Assembly (NCBI RefSeq): GCF_001673365.1
Contig: NZ_LZLS01000207.1
Span: forward strand, 1 to 38,631
Source of the DNA: Mycobacterium asiaticum
GTDB lineage: Bacteria > Actinomycetota > Actinomycetes > Mycobacteriales > Mycobacteriaceae
Direction: 5' to 3'
DNA length: 38,631 nucleotides
Positions 32,034 through 38,631 of the stretch are shown here, piece after piece; position 1 is the first letter of the stretch, and each line of letters begins with the position of its first letter. The notes below the pieces were generated by a model. It was not told the origin of the DNA, did no database searches, and saw only the letters and a list, made by a program, of their open reading frames with translations. The translations under genes and the position numbers were made by a program.

Positions 32034-32420
32034 ATGGAGATTCTGGCGAGCAGGATGCTTCTGCGACCCGCGGACTACCAGCGTTCGTTGAGCTTTTACC
32101 GAGACGAGATCGGATTGGCCATCGCCCGTGAATACGGTGCTGGCACAGTGTTTTTCGCTGGTCAGTCGCTGCTGGAACTGACCGGCTACGACGAGCCCGA
32201 CCACTCCCGCGGACCGTTCCCGGGGGCTTTGTGGCTGCAGGTGCGCGACCTGGCCGCAACCCAGGACGAGCTGCGGGGACGGGGAGTGCCGATCGCCCGC
32301 GAGGCCCGACGCGAACCCTGGGGTTTGCACGAGATGCACGTGACCGATCCCGACGGCGTCACGTTGATTTTCATCGAGGTTCCCAAGGGTCATCCGCTGC
32401 GCCAGGACACCCGCCAATGA
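32034..32420 (+). CDS. Glyoxalase/VOC-superfamily protein, Rv0546c-like
   Basis: A 128-residue protein with two beta-alpha-beta-beta-beta modules of the vicinal oxygen chelate fold: MEILASRMLLRPADYQRSLS with FYRDEIGL in the first, and ALWLQVRDLAATQDEL through DPDGVTLIFIEVP in the second. The typical closing motif GLHEMHVTDPDGV is present with potential metal ligands H and E. The substrate is unknown; the family includes glyoxalase I, dioxygenases and resistance proteins. It probably shares the SDR transcript. Confidence 0.85.
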   Translation: MEILASRMLLRPADYQRSLSFYRDEIGLAIAREYGAGTVFFAGQSLLELTGYDEPDHSRGPFPGALWLQVRDLAATQDELRGRGVPIAREARREPWGLHEMHVTDPDGVTLIFIEVPKGHPLRQDTRQ

Positions 32421-32484
32421 GCGCGAACGAACCCAAGATGAACTCATAGGTAACATCTGGCGACGACTGGCGATATTCCTGCAT

Positions 32485-32512
32485 TTCCCTTTCGATTCGT
32501 TCGACAAGGGAA
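32485..32512. promoter_or_regulatory. Inverted repeat upstream of pitA
   Basis: TTCCCTT (32485-32491) and AAGGGAA (32506-32512) are 7-base arms separated by 14 bases that include TCGATTCGTTCGA-like symmetry. The element lies 25 bases before the pitA start, in a 117-base intergenic gap that holds no gene. It may be a regulator site or leader hairpin. Confidence 0.35.
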
Positions 32513-32537
32513 GACTCCGACCACAAGAATCAGGCCC

Positions 32538-33782
32538 GTGAACATCCAGCTGTTCCTGTTGATCATCGTCGTGATCACCGCGCTCGCGTTTGACTTCACA
32601 AACGGGTTCCACGACACCGGCAATGCCATGGCGACCTCGATCGCCAGCGGCGCGCTGGCACCGAAAGTGGCGGTCGCGCTTTCGGCGGTGCTGAACCTGA
32701 TCGGCGCGTTTCTGTCCACGGCGGTGGCCGCGACTATCGCCAAGGGTTTGATCGACGCGAACCTGGTCACGTTGGAACTGGTGTTCGCCGGACTGGTCGG
32801 CGGCATCGTCTGGAACCTGCTCACGTGGTTGCTTGGTATCCCGTCAAGCTCTTCCCACGCGCTGATCGGCGGCATCGTCGGCGCGACGATCGCGGCCGTC
32901 GGCGGGCACGGCGTCATTTGGAAAGGGGTGATCTCCAAAGTCCTCATCCCGGCCGTGATCGCAGCAATACTGGCGATCGCCGTCGGGGCGGCAGCCACCT
33001 GGCTGGTGTACCGGATCACCCGCGGCGTGCCGGACGAGCGCACCGAGGCGGGGTTCCGGCGTGGACAGATCGGCTCCGCGTCGCTGGTATCGCTGGCGCA
33101 CGGCACCAACGACGCACAGAAGACGATGGGCGTGATCTTCCTGGCACTGATGTCCTACGGATCGGTCAGCAAAACGGCCGTCATGCCACCGCTGTGGGTG
33201 ATCGTGTGCTGCGCCGTGGCGATGGCAGGCGGCACCTACCTCGGCGGCTGGCGGATCATCCGCACACTCGGCAAGGGATTGGTGGAGATCAAGTCACCGC
33301 AAGGCATGGCCGCCGAATCGTCTTCGGCCGCAGTCATTCTGCTCTCGGCCCACTTCGGCTATGCGCTGTCCACCACGCAGGTGTGCACCGGTTCGGTACT
33401 GGGTAGCGGGGTGGGCAAGCCGGGCGCCGAGGTTCGCTGGGGGGTGGCCGGTCGGATGGCGACCGCCTGGTTGGTGACGCTGCCGTTGTCCGGGATCGTC
33501 GGTGCGCTCACCTACTGGATCGTCCACCTGGTCGGCGGATATCCCGGTGCGATCCTCGGCTTCTCGATGCTGGTCGCGGTCTCGGCCGCCATATACCTGC
33601 GTTCGCGTGCGGTGAAGGTCGACCACAAGAACGTCAACGCCGAGTGGGAAGGCCACCTGACCGCAGGGTTGCAAGCCGGCCAAGACTGGGACCAACCGCC
33701 GCCTGACACGGGACCCAAGTCGGACGCCGTAGCAGCCGAATTCGGCTCGGACGGCCAGATTCCCGCACGGAACGCCTCATGA
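32538..33782 (+). CDS. pitA: Low-affinity inorganic phosphate transporter PitA
   Basis: A 414-residue polytopic membrane protein that takes up metal-phosphate with protons. The duplicated PiT signature is present: FTNGFHDTGNAMATSIASGA in the N-terminal half and SLAHGTNDAQKTMGVIFLAL in the second half. At least ten hydrophobic segments are visible. A hydrophilic C-terminal tail (about 60 residues) is cytosolic. It matches Rv0545c. The start is GTG 32538. Its stop overlaps the next gene as ATGA, implying coupled translation. Confidence 0.93.
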   Translation: MNIQLFLLIIVVITALAFDFTNGFHDTGNAMATSIASGALAPKVAVALSAVLNLIGAFLSTAVAATIAKGLIDANLVTLELVFAGLVGGIVWNLLTWLLGIPSSSSHALIGGIVGATIAAVGGHGVIWKGVISKVLIPAVIAAILAIAVGAAATWLVYRITRGVPDERTEAGFRRGQIGSASLVSLAHGTNDAQKTMGVIFLALMSYGSVSKTAVMPPLWVIVCCAVAMAGGTYLGGWRIIRTLGKGLVEIKSPQGMAAESSSAAVILLSAHFGYALSTTQVCTGSVLGSGVGKPGAEVRWGVAGRMATAWLVTLPLSGIVGALTYWIVHLVGGYPGAILGFSMLVAVSAAIYLRSRAVKVDHKNVNAEWEGHLTAGLQAGQDWDQPPPDTGPKSDAVAAEFGSDGQIPARNAS

Positions 33783-34066
33783 ACGCATGGTTCAACTACG
33801 GAGCCACCGGCAAGATTCTGCTCTTCAGCCTGCTAGCCGGTGCTGCATTGCCGGGATTGTTCGCCCTGGGAGTTCGACTGCATGCCGCCGGCACCGGCAA
33901 CGCCAGCCTGGATCGAGTCGACGAAAAGCAGAACCCATTCCTGGTGGCGATTGCGTGGGCGATCTTCGCGCTCGTCGTCGCGGTGGTCGTCATCGGCGTG
34001 CTTTACATCGCCAGAGACTTCATCGCCCACCACACCCACTATCCGTTCCTGGGCGCCAAGCCGTGA
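33779..34066 (+). CDS. Small two-TM membrane protein, Rv0544c-like
   Basis: A 95-residue protein with two TM helices (about residues 11-31, ILLFSLLAGAALPGLFALGV, and 55-78, AIAWAIFALVVAVVVIGVLY). The short cytosolic loop carries RVDEKQNPF, and the tail is HHTHYPFLGAKP. Function is unknown. The ATG at 33779 overlaps the pitA stop, and the pair is conserved in mycobacteria, so it may assist the phosphate transporter. Confidence 0.85.
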   Translation: MNAWFNYGATGKILLFSLLAGAALPGLFALGVRLHAAGTGNASLDRVDEKQNPFLVAIAWAIFALVVAVVVIGVLYIARDFIAHHTHYPFLGAKP

Positions 34067-34127
34067 TGCTGGGATCCCAGTCAACGTAGGGTTTTGCTGG
34101 TGGGGCGGCGGGTAAGTTGAGCGCACA

Positions 34128-34436
34128 ATGAACCGTTTTTTGAGTTCCATCGTCTCGTGGTTGCGAGCGGGGTATCCGGACGGCATTCCGCCGACCGATT
34201 CCTTTGCCGTGCTTGCCTTGCTGGCGCGCCGCCTCACCAACGACGAAATCAAGGCGGTCGCCAACGAGCTGATCCTGCGCGGCGAACTCAACATCGACAA
34301 CATCGATATCGGCGTCGCGATCACCCAGCTCACCGACGAACTGCCGTCGCCGGAGGACATCGAGCGAGTCCGTACCAGGTTGGCCGCCCAAGGCTGGCCG
34401 CTCGATGACAGGCGCGACAACGGGGATCGCGCATAG
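34128..34436 (+). CDS. DUF3349-family protein, Rv0543c-like
   Basis: A 102-residue small helical protein. The stretch SWLRAGYPDGIPPTDSFAVL and the following LALLARRLTNDEIKAVANEL are the DUF3349 signature, and IDNIDIGVAITQLTDELPSP follows. No TM or signal peptide is present. Function is unknown. TAAGTT at 34113-34118 may be a -10, nine bases before the ATG. The end of this gene nearly touches, or overlaps in another frame, the N-terminal coding region of menE. Confidence 0.85.
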   Translation: MNRFLSSIVSWLRAGYPDGIPPTDSFAVLALLARRLTNDEIKAVANELILRGELNIDNIDIGVAITQLTDELPSPEDIERVRTRLAAQGWPLDDRRDNGDRA

Positions 34437-34504
34437 CCGTCCTGCGGGCGCTGCGCGTCCCACCGGGTTCGGCTACCCGGCTGTTACTGCCCGCCCTGCA
34501 CGGA

Positions 34505-35581
34505 GTGCTCGACGGGCAGGACGCCGCGTTCGTTGCAGTGGCTGACGACACCGATCCCGTCCTGGGTCGCCTGCGCGTCGGAGCGGAGATCGACGACGAC
34601 GTAGCGCTGGTGGTGACGACGTCCGGCACCACCGGAGCGCCCAAGGGGGCGCTGCTGACCGCCGCGGCCCTGATCGCCAGCGCAACGGCCACCCACCGCC
34701 GTCTCGGCGGGGCGGGGCGTTGGCTACTCGCCATCCCGCCACATCACATCGCCGGCCTGCAGGTGTTGGTGCGTAGCGTGATCTCCGGTACCGACCCGGT
34801 CGAACTGGATGTGTCGGCCGGCTTCGATATCGGCGAATTGCCGCGCGCGATACGGGCTTTGGGGTCGGGCCGGCGATACACCTCGCTGGTGGCCGCGCAG
34901 TTGTCCAAGGCGCTCGATGACGCCCCGGCCACGGCCGCACTCGCCGAACTGGACGCCGTGCTGCTCGGTGGCGGACCCGCGCCGCAACCGGTGCTCGCCG
35001 CCGCCGCCGCGGCCGGCATCACGGTGGTACGCACCTACGGGATGAGCGAGACGGCCGGCGGCTGCGTCTACGACGGCGTCCCACTCGACGGGGTTGGGCT
35101 GCGGGTGCTGGCCGATGGCCGCATCGCGCTCGGCGGTGTCACCCTGGCCAAGGGTTATCGCAACCCCGTGCAGCCCGACCCGTTCGCCGAACCTGGCTGG
35201 TTCTTAACCGACGATCTTGGCTCCGTGAGCGTTTCGGGTGTGCTGACCGTGTTGGGACGGGCGGACGAGGCGATCAGCACCGGCGGGCTGACGGTACTGC
35301 CCGGCCTGGTCGAGACCGCACTGAACACCCACCCCGCGGTGCGGGACTGCGCGGTGTTCGGAGTAGCCGACGACCGCCTGGGCCAACGCGTGGTCGCCGC
35401 GGTCGTGCTGGCGCCCAGATCGGTGCCGCCGAACCTGGACTCGCTGCGCGCCCACGTCGCTCAAACCTTGGACATCACCGCCGCACCGCGGGAACTGCAC
35501 ATCGTCGACGAACTGCCGCGTCGCGGCATCGGCAAGGTGGACCGGTCCGCATTGGTGCGGCGGTTCGGGGCCTCAGGCTGA
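34505..35581 (+). CDS. menE: o-Succinylbenzoate-CoA ligase MenE
   Basis: An acyl-adenylating ligase that makes OSB-CoA for MenB. It has the P-loop TTSGTTGAPKGALL, the acceptor motif HHIAGLQVLVRS, YGMSETAGGC, the hinge TDDLGS...GRADEAISTGG and the catalytic-lysine motif RGIGKVDRSAL. It matches Rv0542c. The first conventional start, GTG 34505, gives 358 residues, but the same frame upstream encodes RALRVPPGSATRLLLPAL, which looks like the family's N-terminus. The real start may therefore be an unusual codon such as CTG 34442 or ATA 34433. The frame is open back to the stop at 34406-34408. Confidence 0.9.
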   Translation: MLDGQDAAFVAVADDTDPVLGRLRVGAEIDDDVALVVTTSGTTGAPKGALLTAAALIASATATHRRLGGAGRWLLAIPPHHIAGLQVLVRSVISGTDPVELDVSAGFDIGELPRAIRALGSGRRYTSLVAAQLSKALDDAPATAALAELDAVLLGGGPAPQPVLAAAAAAGITVVRTYGMSETAGGCVYDGVPLDGVGLRVLADGRIALGGVTLAKGYRNPVQPDPFAEPGWFLTDDLGSVSVSGVLTVLGRADEAISTGGLTVLPGLVETALNTHPAVRDCAVFGVADDRLGQRVVAAVVLAPRSVPPNLDSLRAHVAQTLDITAAPRELHIVDELPRRGIGKVDRSALVRRFGASG

Positions 35582-35597
35582 CCTAGGCTGAGCTGTT

Positions 35598-36950
35598 GTG
35601 AGGATCGCGCGCCGGGAAGCTGTCGCGGTCTCGGTCGCCGTCGTGCTGGTGGCTGCCGCGTTCGTGCTGCCACGGCTGGACTGGGGGATCAACCCCCGAC
35701 GGGACACCGGCCTGGAACGATTCGGCACCCACGCGGGCGCCGCGCCGATCTTCGGCTATTGGGATGCGCACTTCGGCTGGGCAACCGCGGCGGCGATCGC
35801 CATCGCGGTTGCCGTTGTTGTGTGGGGTCCCGTTGTGGCGCAACGTTTTTCGTGGTGGCTGCTGACTCTGGTGACGTGGGCGACGGCGGCTGCGTGGGCG
35901 TTTGCGCTGGCGATGATCGACGGTTGGCAGCGCGGTTTCGCGGGCCGACTGACTACCAGGGACGAGTACCTCTCGGAAGTGCCCGGCGTCACCGACATCC
36001 CGGCGACCGTGCGCACGTTCGCCAGCCGCATCGTCGACTTCCAGCCGCACTCGTGGACCACGCACGTCTCCGGCCACCCGCCTGGTGCGCTGCTGTCCTT
36101 CGTATGGCTGGACCGCATCGGCCTATCAGGGGGGGCGTGGGCGGGCCTGCTGTGCCTGCTGGTTGGGTCGAGCGCCGCGGCCGCCGTCGTGGTGACGGTG
36201 CGGACGCTGGCCGGCGAGGACATGGCGCGCCGCGCGGCCCCGTTCGTTGCGGTGGCGCCGACGGCAATCTGGGTCGCGGTATCGGCCGACGGCTACTTCG
36301 CCGGGGTGGCGGCGTGGGGCATCGCGCTGCTGGCGCTGGCCGTGCATGGCGCGACTCGATTTCCGGCGGTGGTGGGTGCCGCGGCGGGCCTGGTGCTCGG
36401 CTGGTGCCTCTTCCTCAGCTACGGGCTGGTGCTGATGGGGATGCCCGCATTGGCGGTGCTGGTGTCGGCGGCGAATTGGCGCGCGGCGCTGCGGACACTC
36501 GGCCCGGCGGTGCTTGCGGCGGTGGCGGTGGCGGCAACGTTCGCGATCGCGGGGTTCTATTGGTTCGACGGCTACGACCTTGTGCAGCAACGCTATTGGC
36601 AGGGCGTCGCCAAAGACCGGCCGTTTCAGTATTGGAGCTGGGCCAACCTGGCGTGCGTCGTCTGCTCGATCGGATTGGGCAGCGTCGCCGGGGTCGGTCG
36701 GGTCTTCGACCGTGTCGCGATATGTCGCCGGTCGGGCTTTCACCTGTTGCTGGTGGCCGCGCTGGCGGCGATTGTATTCGCGGATCTGAGCATGCTGAGC
36801 AAGGCCGAAACCGAGCGGATCTGGCTTCCCTTCACCATCTGGCTCACCGCCGCGCCGGCTCTCTTGCCGGTGCGGTCGCACCGAATGTGGTTGGCAATCA
36901 ACGCCATCGGAGCCCTGTTGATCAACAGCTTCATCTTCACGAACTGGTGA
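35598..36950 (+). CDS. Polytopic membrane protein, Rv0541c-like
   Basis: A 450-residue integral membrane protein with about ten hydrophobic segments, starting MRIARREAVAVSVAVVLVAA. A large loop follows the third helix and contains IDGWQRGFAGRLTTRDEYLS and QPHSWTTHVSGHPPGALL. This layout, with acidic and His residues in extracytoplasmic loops, resembles GT-C-fold glycosyltransferases that use polyprenyl-linked sugars, but no motif proves it. It lies next to two glycosyltransferase-type genes. GTG 35598 follows TAGGCT (35584-35589) by eight bases. It converges with the next gene four bases away. Confidence 0.8.
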   Translation: MRIARREAVAVSVAVVLVAAAFVLPRLDWGINPRRDTGLERFGTHAGAAPIFGYWDAHFGWATAAAIAIAVAVVVWGPVVAQRFSWWLLTLVTWATAAAWAFALAMIDGWQRGFAGRLTTRDEYLSEVPGVTDIPATVRTFASRIVDFQPHSWTTHVSGHPPGALLSFVWLDRIGLSGGAWAGLLCLLVGSSAAAAVVVTVRTLAGEDMARRAAPFVAVAPTAIWVAVSADGYFAGVAAWGIALLALAVHGATRFPAVVGAAAGLVLGWCLFLSYGLVLMGMPALAVLVSAANWRAALRTLGPAVLAAVAVAATFAIAGFYWFDGYDLVQQRYWQGVAKDRPFQYWSWANLACVVCSIGLGSVAGVGRVFDRVAICRRSGFHLLLVAALAAIVFADLSMLSKAETERIWLPFTIWLTAAPALLPVRSHRMWLAINAIGALLINSFIFTNW

Positions 36951-36954
36951 AGGC

Positions 36955-37614
36955 TCACAACCCGGCGGCGCGGGTCACTCGCGCAAAGCGACTCGCCGAA
37001 CCGCACGCTTCGCGCACCGCGGCGACGTCACCAGCGAGGTCGACGTCGGCCAGCTTCGGCACCAGGGAAACCTGAAGGCCGTTGTCTTGCAACGCTTTCA
37101 GCGTGAGTTCACCGGTGTCTGTTTGCGACATCGGGACGCTGCGCAGGGTTTCGGCGCCGGTCGGCGTTGCCAGACCCAGCACCCACCACCCGCCGTCGAC
37201 CGCGAGCCCGAGCACGGCCGCGTTGTCGAGCAACCGTCGCGCGCACTCGCCCAACAACTCGGGGCTGACCTGGGGAGTGTCCATCCCGATCTGCAGCACC
37301 GGATTCTCGCCGGCCGCATCCGCGTGGGCGTTGGCGAGCCGCTCGGCGAAGGTGTCGCCGCGCTGCTCGATCACCGTGAACGATCCGAGTCGTTGCCGGA
37401 TCTCGGCAGCGCAGGCCGCATTGCCCAAGTCACCGGTGAGAGCCACCACCCGGGCGGCAACAGGCGCGGCGGCCACCGCATCCAGGGTGTCGAGCAGCGC
37501 CGCGGCGGCTATCTGTGCGGCCACCTCGTCGCCGACCGACGCGGCGAGTCGAGTCTTGGCCCGGCCTGGTTCCGGTGCCTTGGCGACCACCAGAATCGTG
37601 ACCGGCAGGTTCAC
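36955..37614 (-). CDS. DUF2064/TIGR04282-type glycosyltransferase-like protein, Rv0540-like
   Basis: A 219-residue GT-A-like nucleotidyl/glycosyltransferase-fold protein. The N-terminus VNLPVTILVVAKAPEPGRAK and TRLAASVG is the family signature; IGMDTPQVSPELL contains the DxP metal-binding region and VLGLAVDGGWWVLGL follows. The reaction is unknown. The open frame extends to 37911, but GTG 37614 gives the signature at the start and overlaps the upstream gene's stop as GTGA, so the pair is translationally coupled. Confidence 0.85.
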   Translation of the reverse strand: MNLPVTILVVAKAPEPGRAKTRLAASVGDEVAAQIAAAALLDTLDAVAAAPVAARVVALTGDLGNAACAAEIRQRLGSFTVIEQRGDTFAERLANAHADAAGENPVLQIGMDTPQVSPELLGECARRLLDNAAVLGLAVDGGWWVLGLATPTGAETLRSVPMSQTDTGELTLKALQDNGLQVSLVPKLADVDLAGDVAAVREACGSASRFARVTRAAGL

Positions 37615-38267
37615 GAAATCACCTTCCAAAAGTCCAGAATCGCGGTGATGCTGCCCCGCAGCGACCCACTCACCTTGGATTTGCCGCCCGTGCGCGGGCC
37701 GTAACTGACATCGAGTTCCACCACCCGCCAGCCCGCGGCCGCGGCGCGCACCAGCAGTTCCAGCGGATAACCCGACCGGCGGTCGGCCACACCCAGTTCC
37801 AGCAGCGCCTCGCGGCGGGCCACCCGCATCGGTGCGATGTCGTGCACCGGCAACTGGTGGCGGGTGCGCAGCCGCCAACTCATCACCACGGTGCCGACCC
37901 GGGCCACCCACGGCCAGTGCAGATCAGGGACCGGGCGGCGTCGGCCGGTCACCATGTCCGCGCCGCGCTGCAACTCGGCGACCAACCGGGGCAGGTCGCC
38001 GGGATCCATCGAACCGTCGGCGTCGATCACCGCCACAATCGGCGTCGTCGCCGCGACCACACCAGCGTGCACGGCGGCCCCGTATCCCGCGCGCGCCTCG
38101 CCAACCACCCGGGCGCCGTGCCGGGCGGCCACCGCGGCGGTGTCGTCGGTGCTGTTGTTGTCCACCACCAGCGCTTGGTAGCCGGCCGGAATCGCGGCCA
38201 GCACCGCCGGCAGCGACTCTTCCTCGTTGAGACAGGGCAACACCACCGTCACCGCGGCGCCGGGCAT
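37611..38267 (-). CDS. Family 2 glycosyltransferase (polyprenyl-phosphate sugar synthase-like), Rv0539-like
   Basis: A 218-residue GT2 enzyme with a GT-A fold. VTVVLPCLNEEESLPAVLAA is the nucleotide-sugar-binding start, VVDNNSTDDTAAVA follows, and VIDADGSMDP is the DxD metal motif. GSLRGSITAILDFWK ends the protein. There is no C-terminal TM pair, as in soluble dolichyl/polyprenyl-phosphate glucose or mannose synthases. The ATG at 38267 gives normal length. It is coupled to the DUF2064 gene. The donor sugar is unknown. Confidence 0.87.
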   Translation of the reverse strand: MPGAAVTVVLPCLNEEESLPAVLAAIPAGYQALVVDNNSTDDTAAVAARHGARVVGEARAGYGAAVHAGVVAATTPIVAVIDADGSMDPGDLPRLVAELQRGADMVTGRRRPVPDLHWPWVARVGTVVMSWRLRTRHQLPVHDIAPMRVARREALLELGVADRRSGYPLELLVRAAAAGWRVVELDVSYGPRTGGKSKVSGSLRGSITAILDFWKVIS

Positions 38268-38284
38268 GGGTCAGCCGGCCGAGA

Positions 38285-38631
38285 TCAGTTCACGCCTCCC
38301 GTACCGGAGCGGCCGCCGCCGCTGCCGCCGCTGCCGCCCGAGGGCGGCTTGGGCGCCACGGTGGGTGCCCTTGGGGCTGGCGCCGGGGCCTGCGTACGCG
38401 GAGCCGGGGCCGGGGCTTGGGTTTGCGGTACCGGCGCCTGGGTTTGCGGCACCGGCGCCTGTGTCCGCGGCGCGGGCGCCTGAGTCTGCGGCACGGGTGC
38501 CTGAGTCTGGGGCGCCTGCGTCGGCTGCGGCGCCACCGTCTGCTGTTGGGTCGGCGGCGGGGCGGCCGTGGTGGGCGGCGGCGCGACCGTGGTAGGCGGC
38601 GGCGCCGCTGTCGTCGGCGGAACCGCGGCCG
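38285..38631 (-). CDS. Proline/alanine-rich protein, C-terminal part (Rv0538-like), 5' end outside window
   Basis: The minus-strand frame runs in from beyond 38631 and ends at 38285. About 115 residues are visible, all low complexity: PPPTTVA/PPPTTAA units, then repeated TQAPVPQ / TQAPAPR heptads, and a terminal Gly/Ser tail (GGSGGSGGGRSGTGGVN). No TM segment lies in this part. By position and composition it is the C-terminus of an Rv0538-type membrane protein with an extracytoplasmic Pro-rich tail. It lies 17 bases upstream of the GT2 gene on the same strand. ATG 38536 is an internal methionine and not a start. Confidence 0.75.
   Translation of the reverse strand, partial: AAVPPTTAAPPPTTVAPPPTTAAPPPTQQQTVAPQPTQAPQTQAPVPQTQAPAPRTQAPVPQTQAPVPQTQAPAPAPRTQAPAPAPRAPTVAPKPPSGGSGGSGGGRSGTGGVN

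Noticed and set aside
35759..37075. 438-codon plus-strand open frame
   Set aside because: It overlaps the Rv0541c-like gene in another frame and encodes Arg/Gly-rich nonsense typical of shadow frames.

Overview
The window is high-GC mycobacterial chromosome, most likely from a non-tuberculous Mycobacterium. From about 10.1 kb to the right edge the gene order follows, in reverse orientation, the Mycobacterium tuberculosis Rv0538-Rv0566c neighbourhood. This rests on protein similarity and order recalled from knowledge; no search was run. Many starts are GTG. At least 14 genes have a TANNNT-like hexamer 6-8 nt before the start codon and no Shine-Dalgarno sequence, the usual sign of leaderless mycobacterial transcripts.

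Layout. (1) 1-5.3 kb: a 5'-truncated YihY/BrkB membrane protein behind a 48-bp inverted repeat that looks like an assembly foldback, an LLM-class flavin oxidoreductase, a phospholipase-D-like protein, a DEAD-box RNA helicase, and a VapBC toxin-antitoxin pair whose promoter lies inside a near-perfect palindrome. (2) 5.5-10 kb: a mosaic accessory island. It holds a short EspC-like secretion target, broken fragments, an orphan immunity-like gene, and an intact type VII secretion toxin module (small helical partner, 564-residue WXG-TNT NAD+ glycohydrolase toxin, Imm61-like immunity protein). It ends in an ISL3-family transposase fragment next to the 3' end of tRNA-Tyr. (3) 10.2-14.6 kb: yajQ, a Baeyer-Villiger monooxygenase, gpsA, a small XRE regulator and htpX. 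(4) 14.6-27.7 kb: menaquinone and cell-envelope genes: a polyprenyl diphosphate synthase, menJ, a salicylate-type methyltransferase with its secreted neighbour, menG, mgtA, a DUF3592 protein, menD, menC, bpoC and an amidohydrolase. A Ser/Thr kinase and an Mce-associated-like protein sit between menD and bpoC. (5) 27.7-38.6 kb: fadD8, a deazaflavin-dependent oxidoreductase, menB, an SDR, a glyoxalase, pitA with a small membrane partner, a DUF3349 protein, menE, a polytopic membrane protein, two glycosyltransferase-type proteins and the 3' end of a proline-rich protein.

How the genes work together. menD, menC, menE, menB, menG and menJ cover most steps from isochorismate to dihydromenaquinone, and the polyprenyl synthase may supply an isoprenoid chain. 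Several minus-strand genes are coupled by GTGA start/stop overlaps (amidohydrolase-menC-bpoC; menD-DUF3592; the two glycosyltransferases). The least ordinary part is the island at 5.5-10 kb: an ESX-type toxin/immunity module beside the debris of at least one earlier module. The second is the kinase whose extracellular domain resembles the Mce-associated-like protein encoded directly after it.
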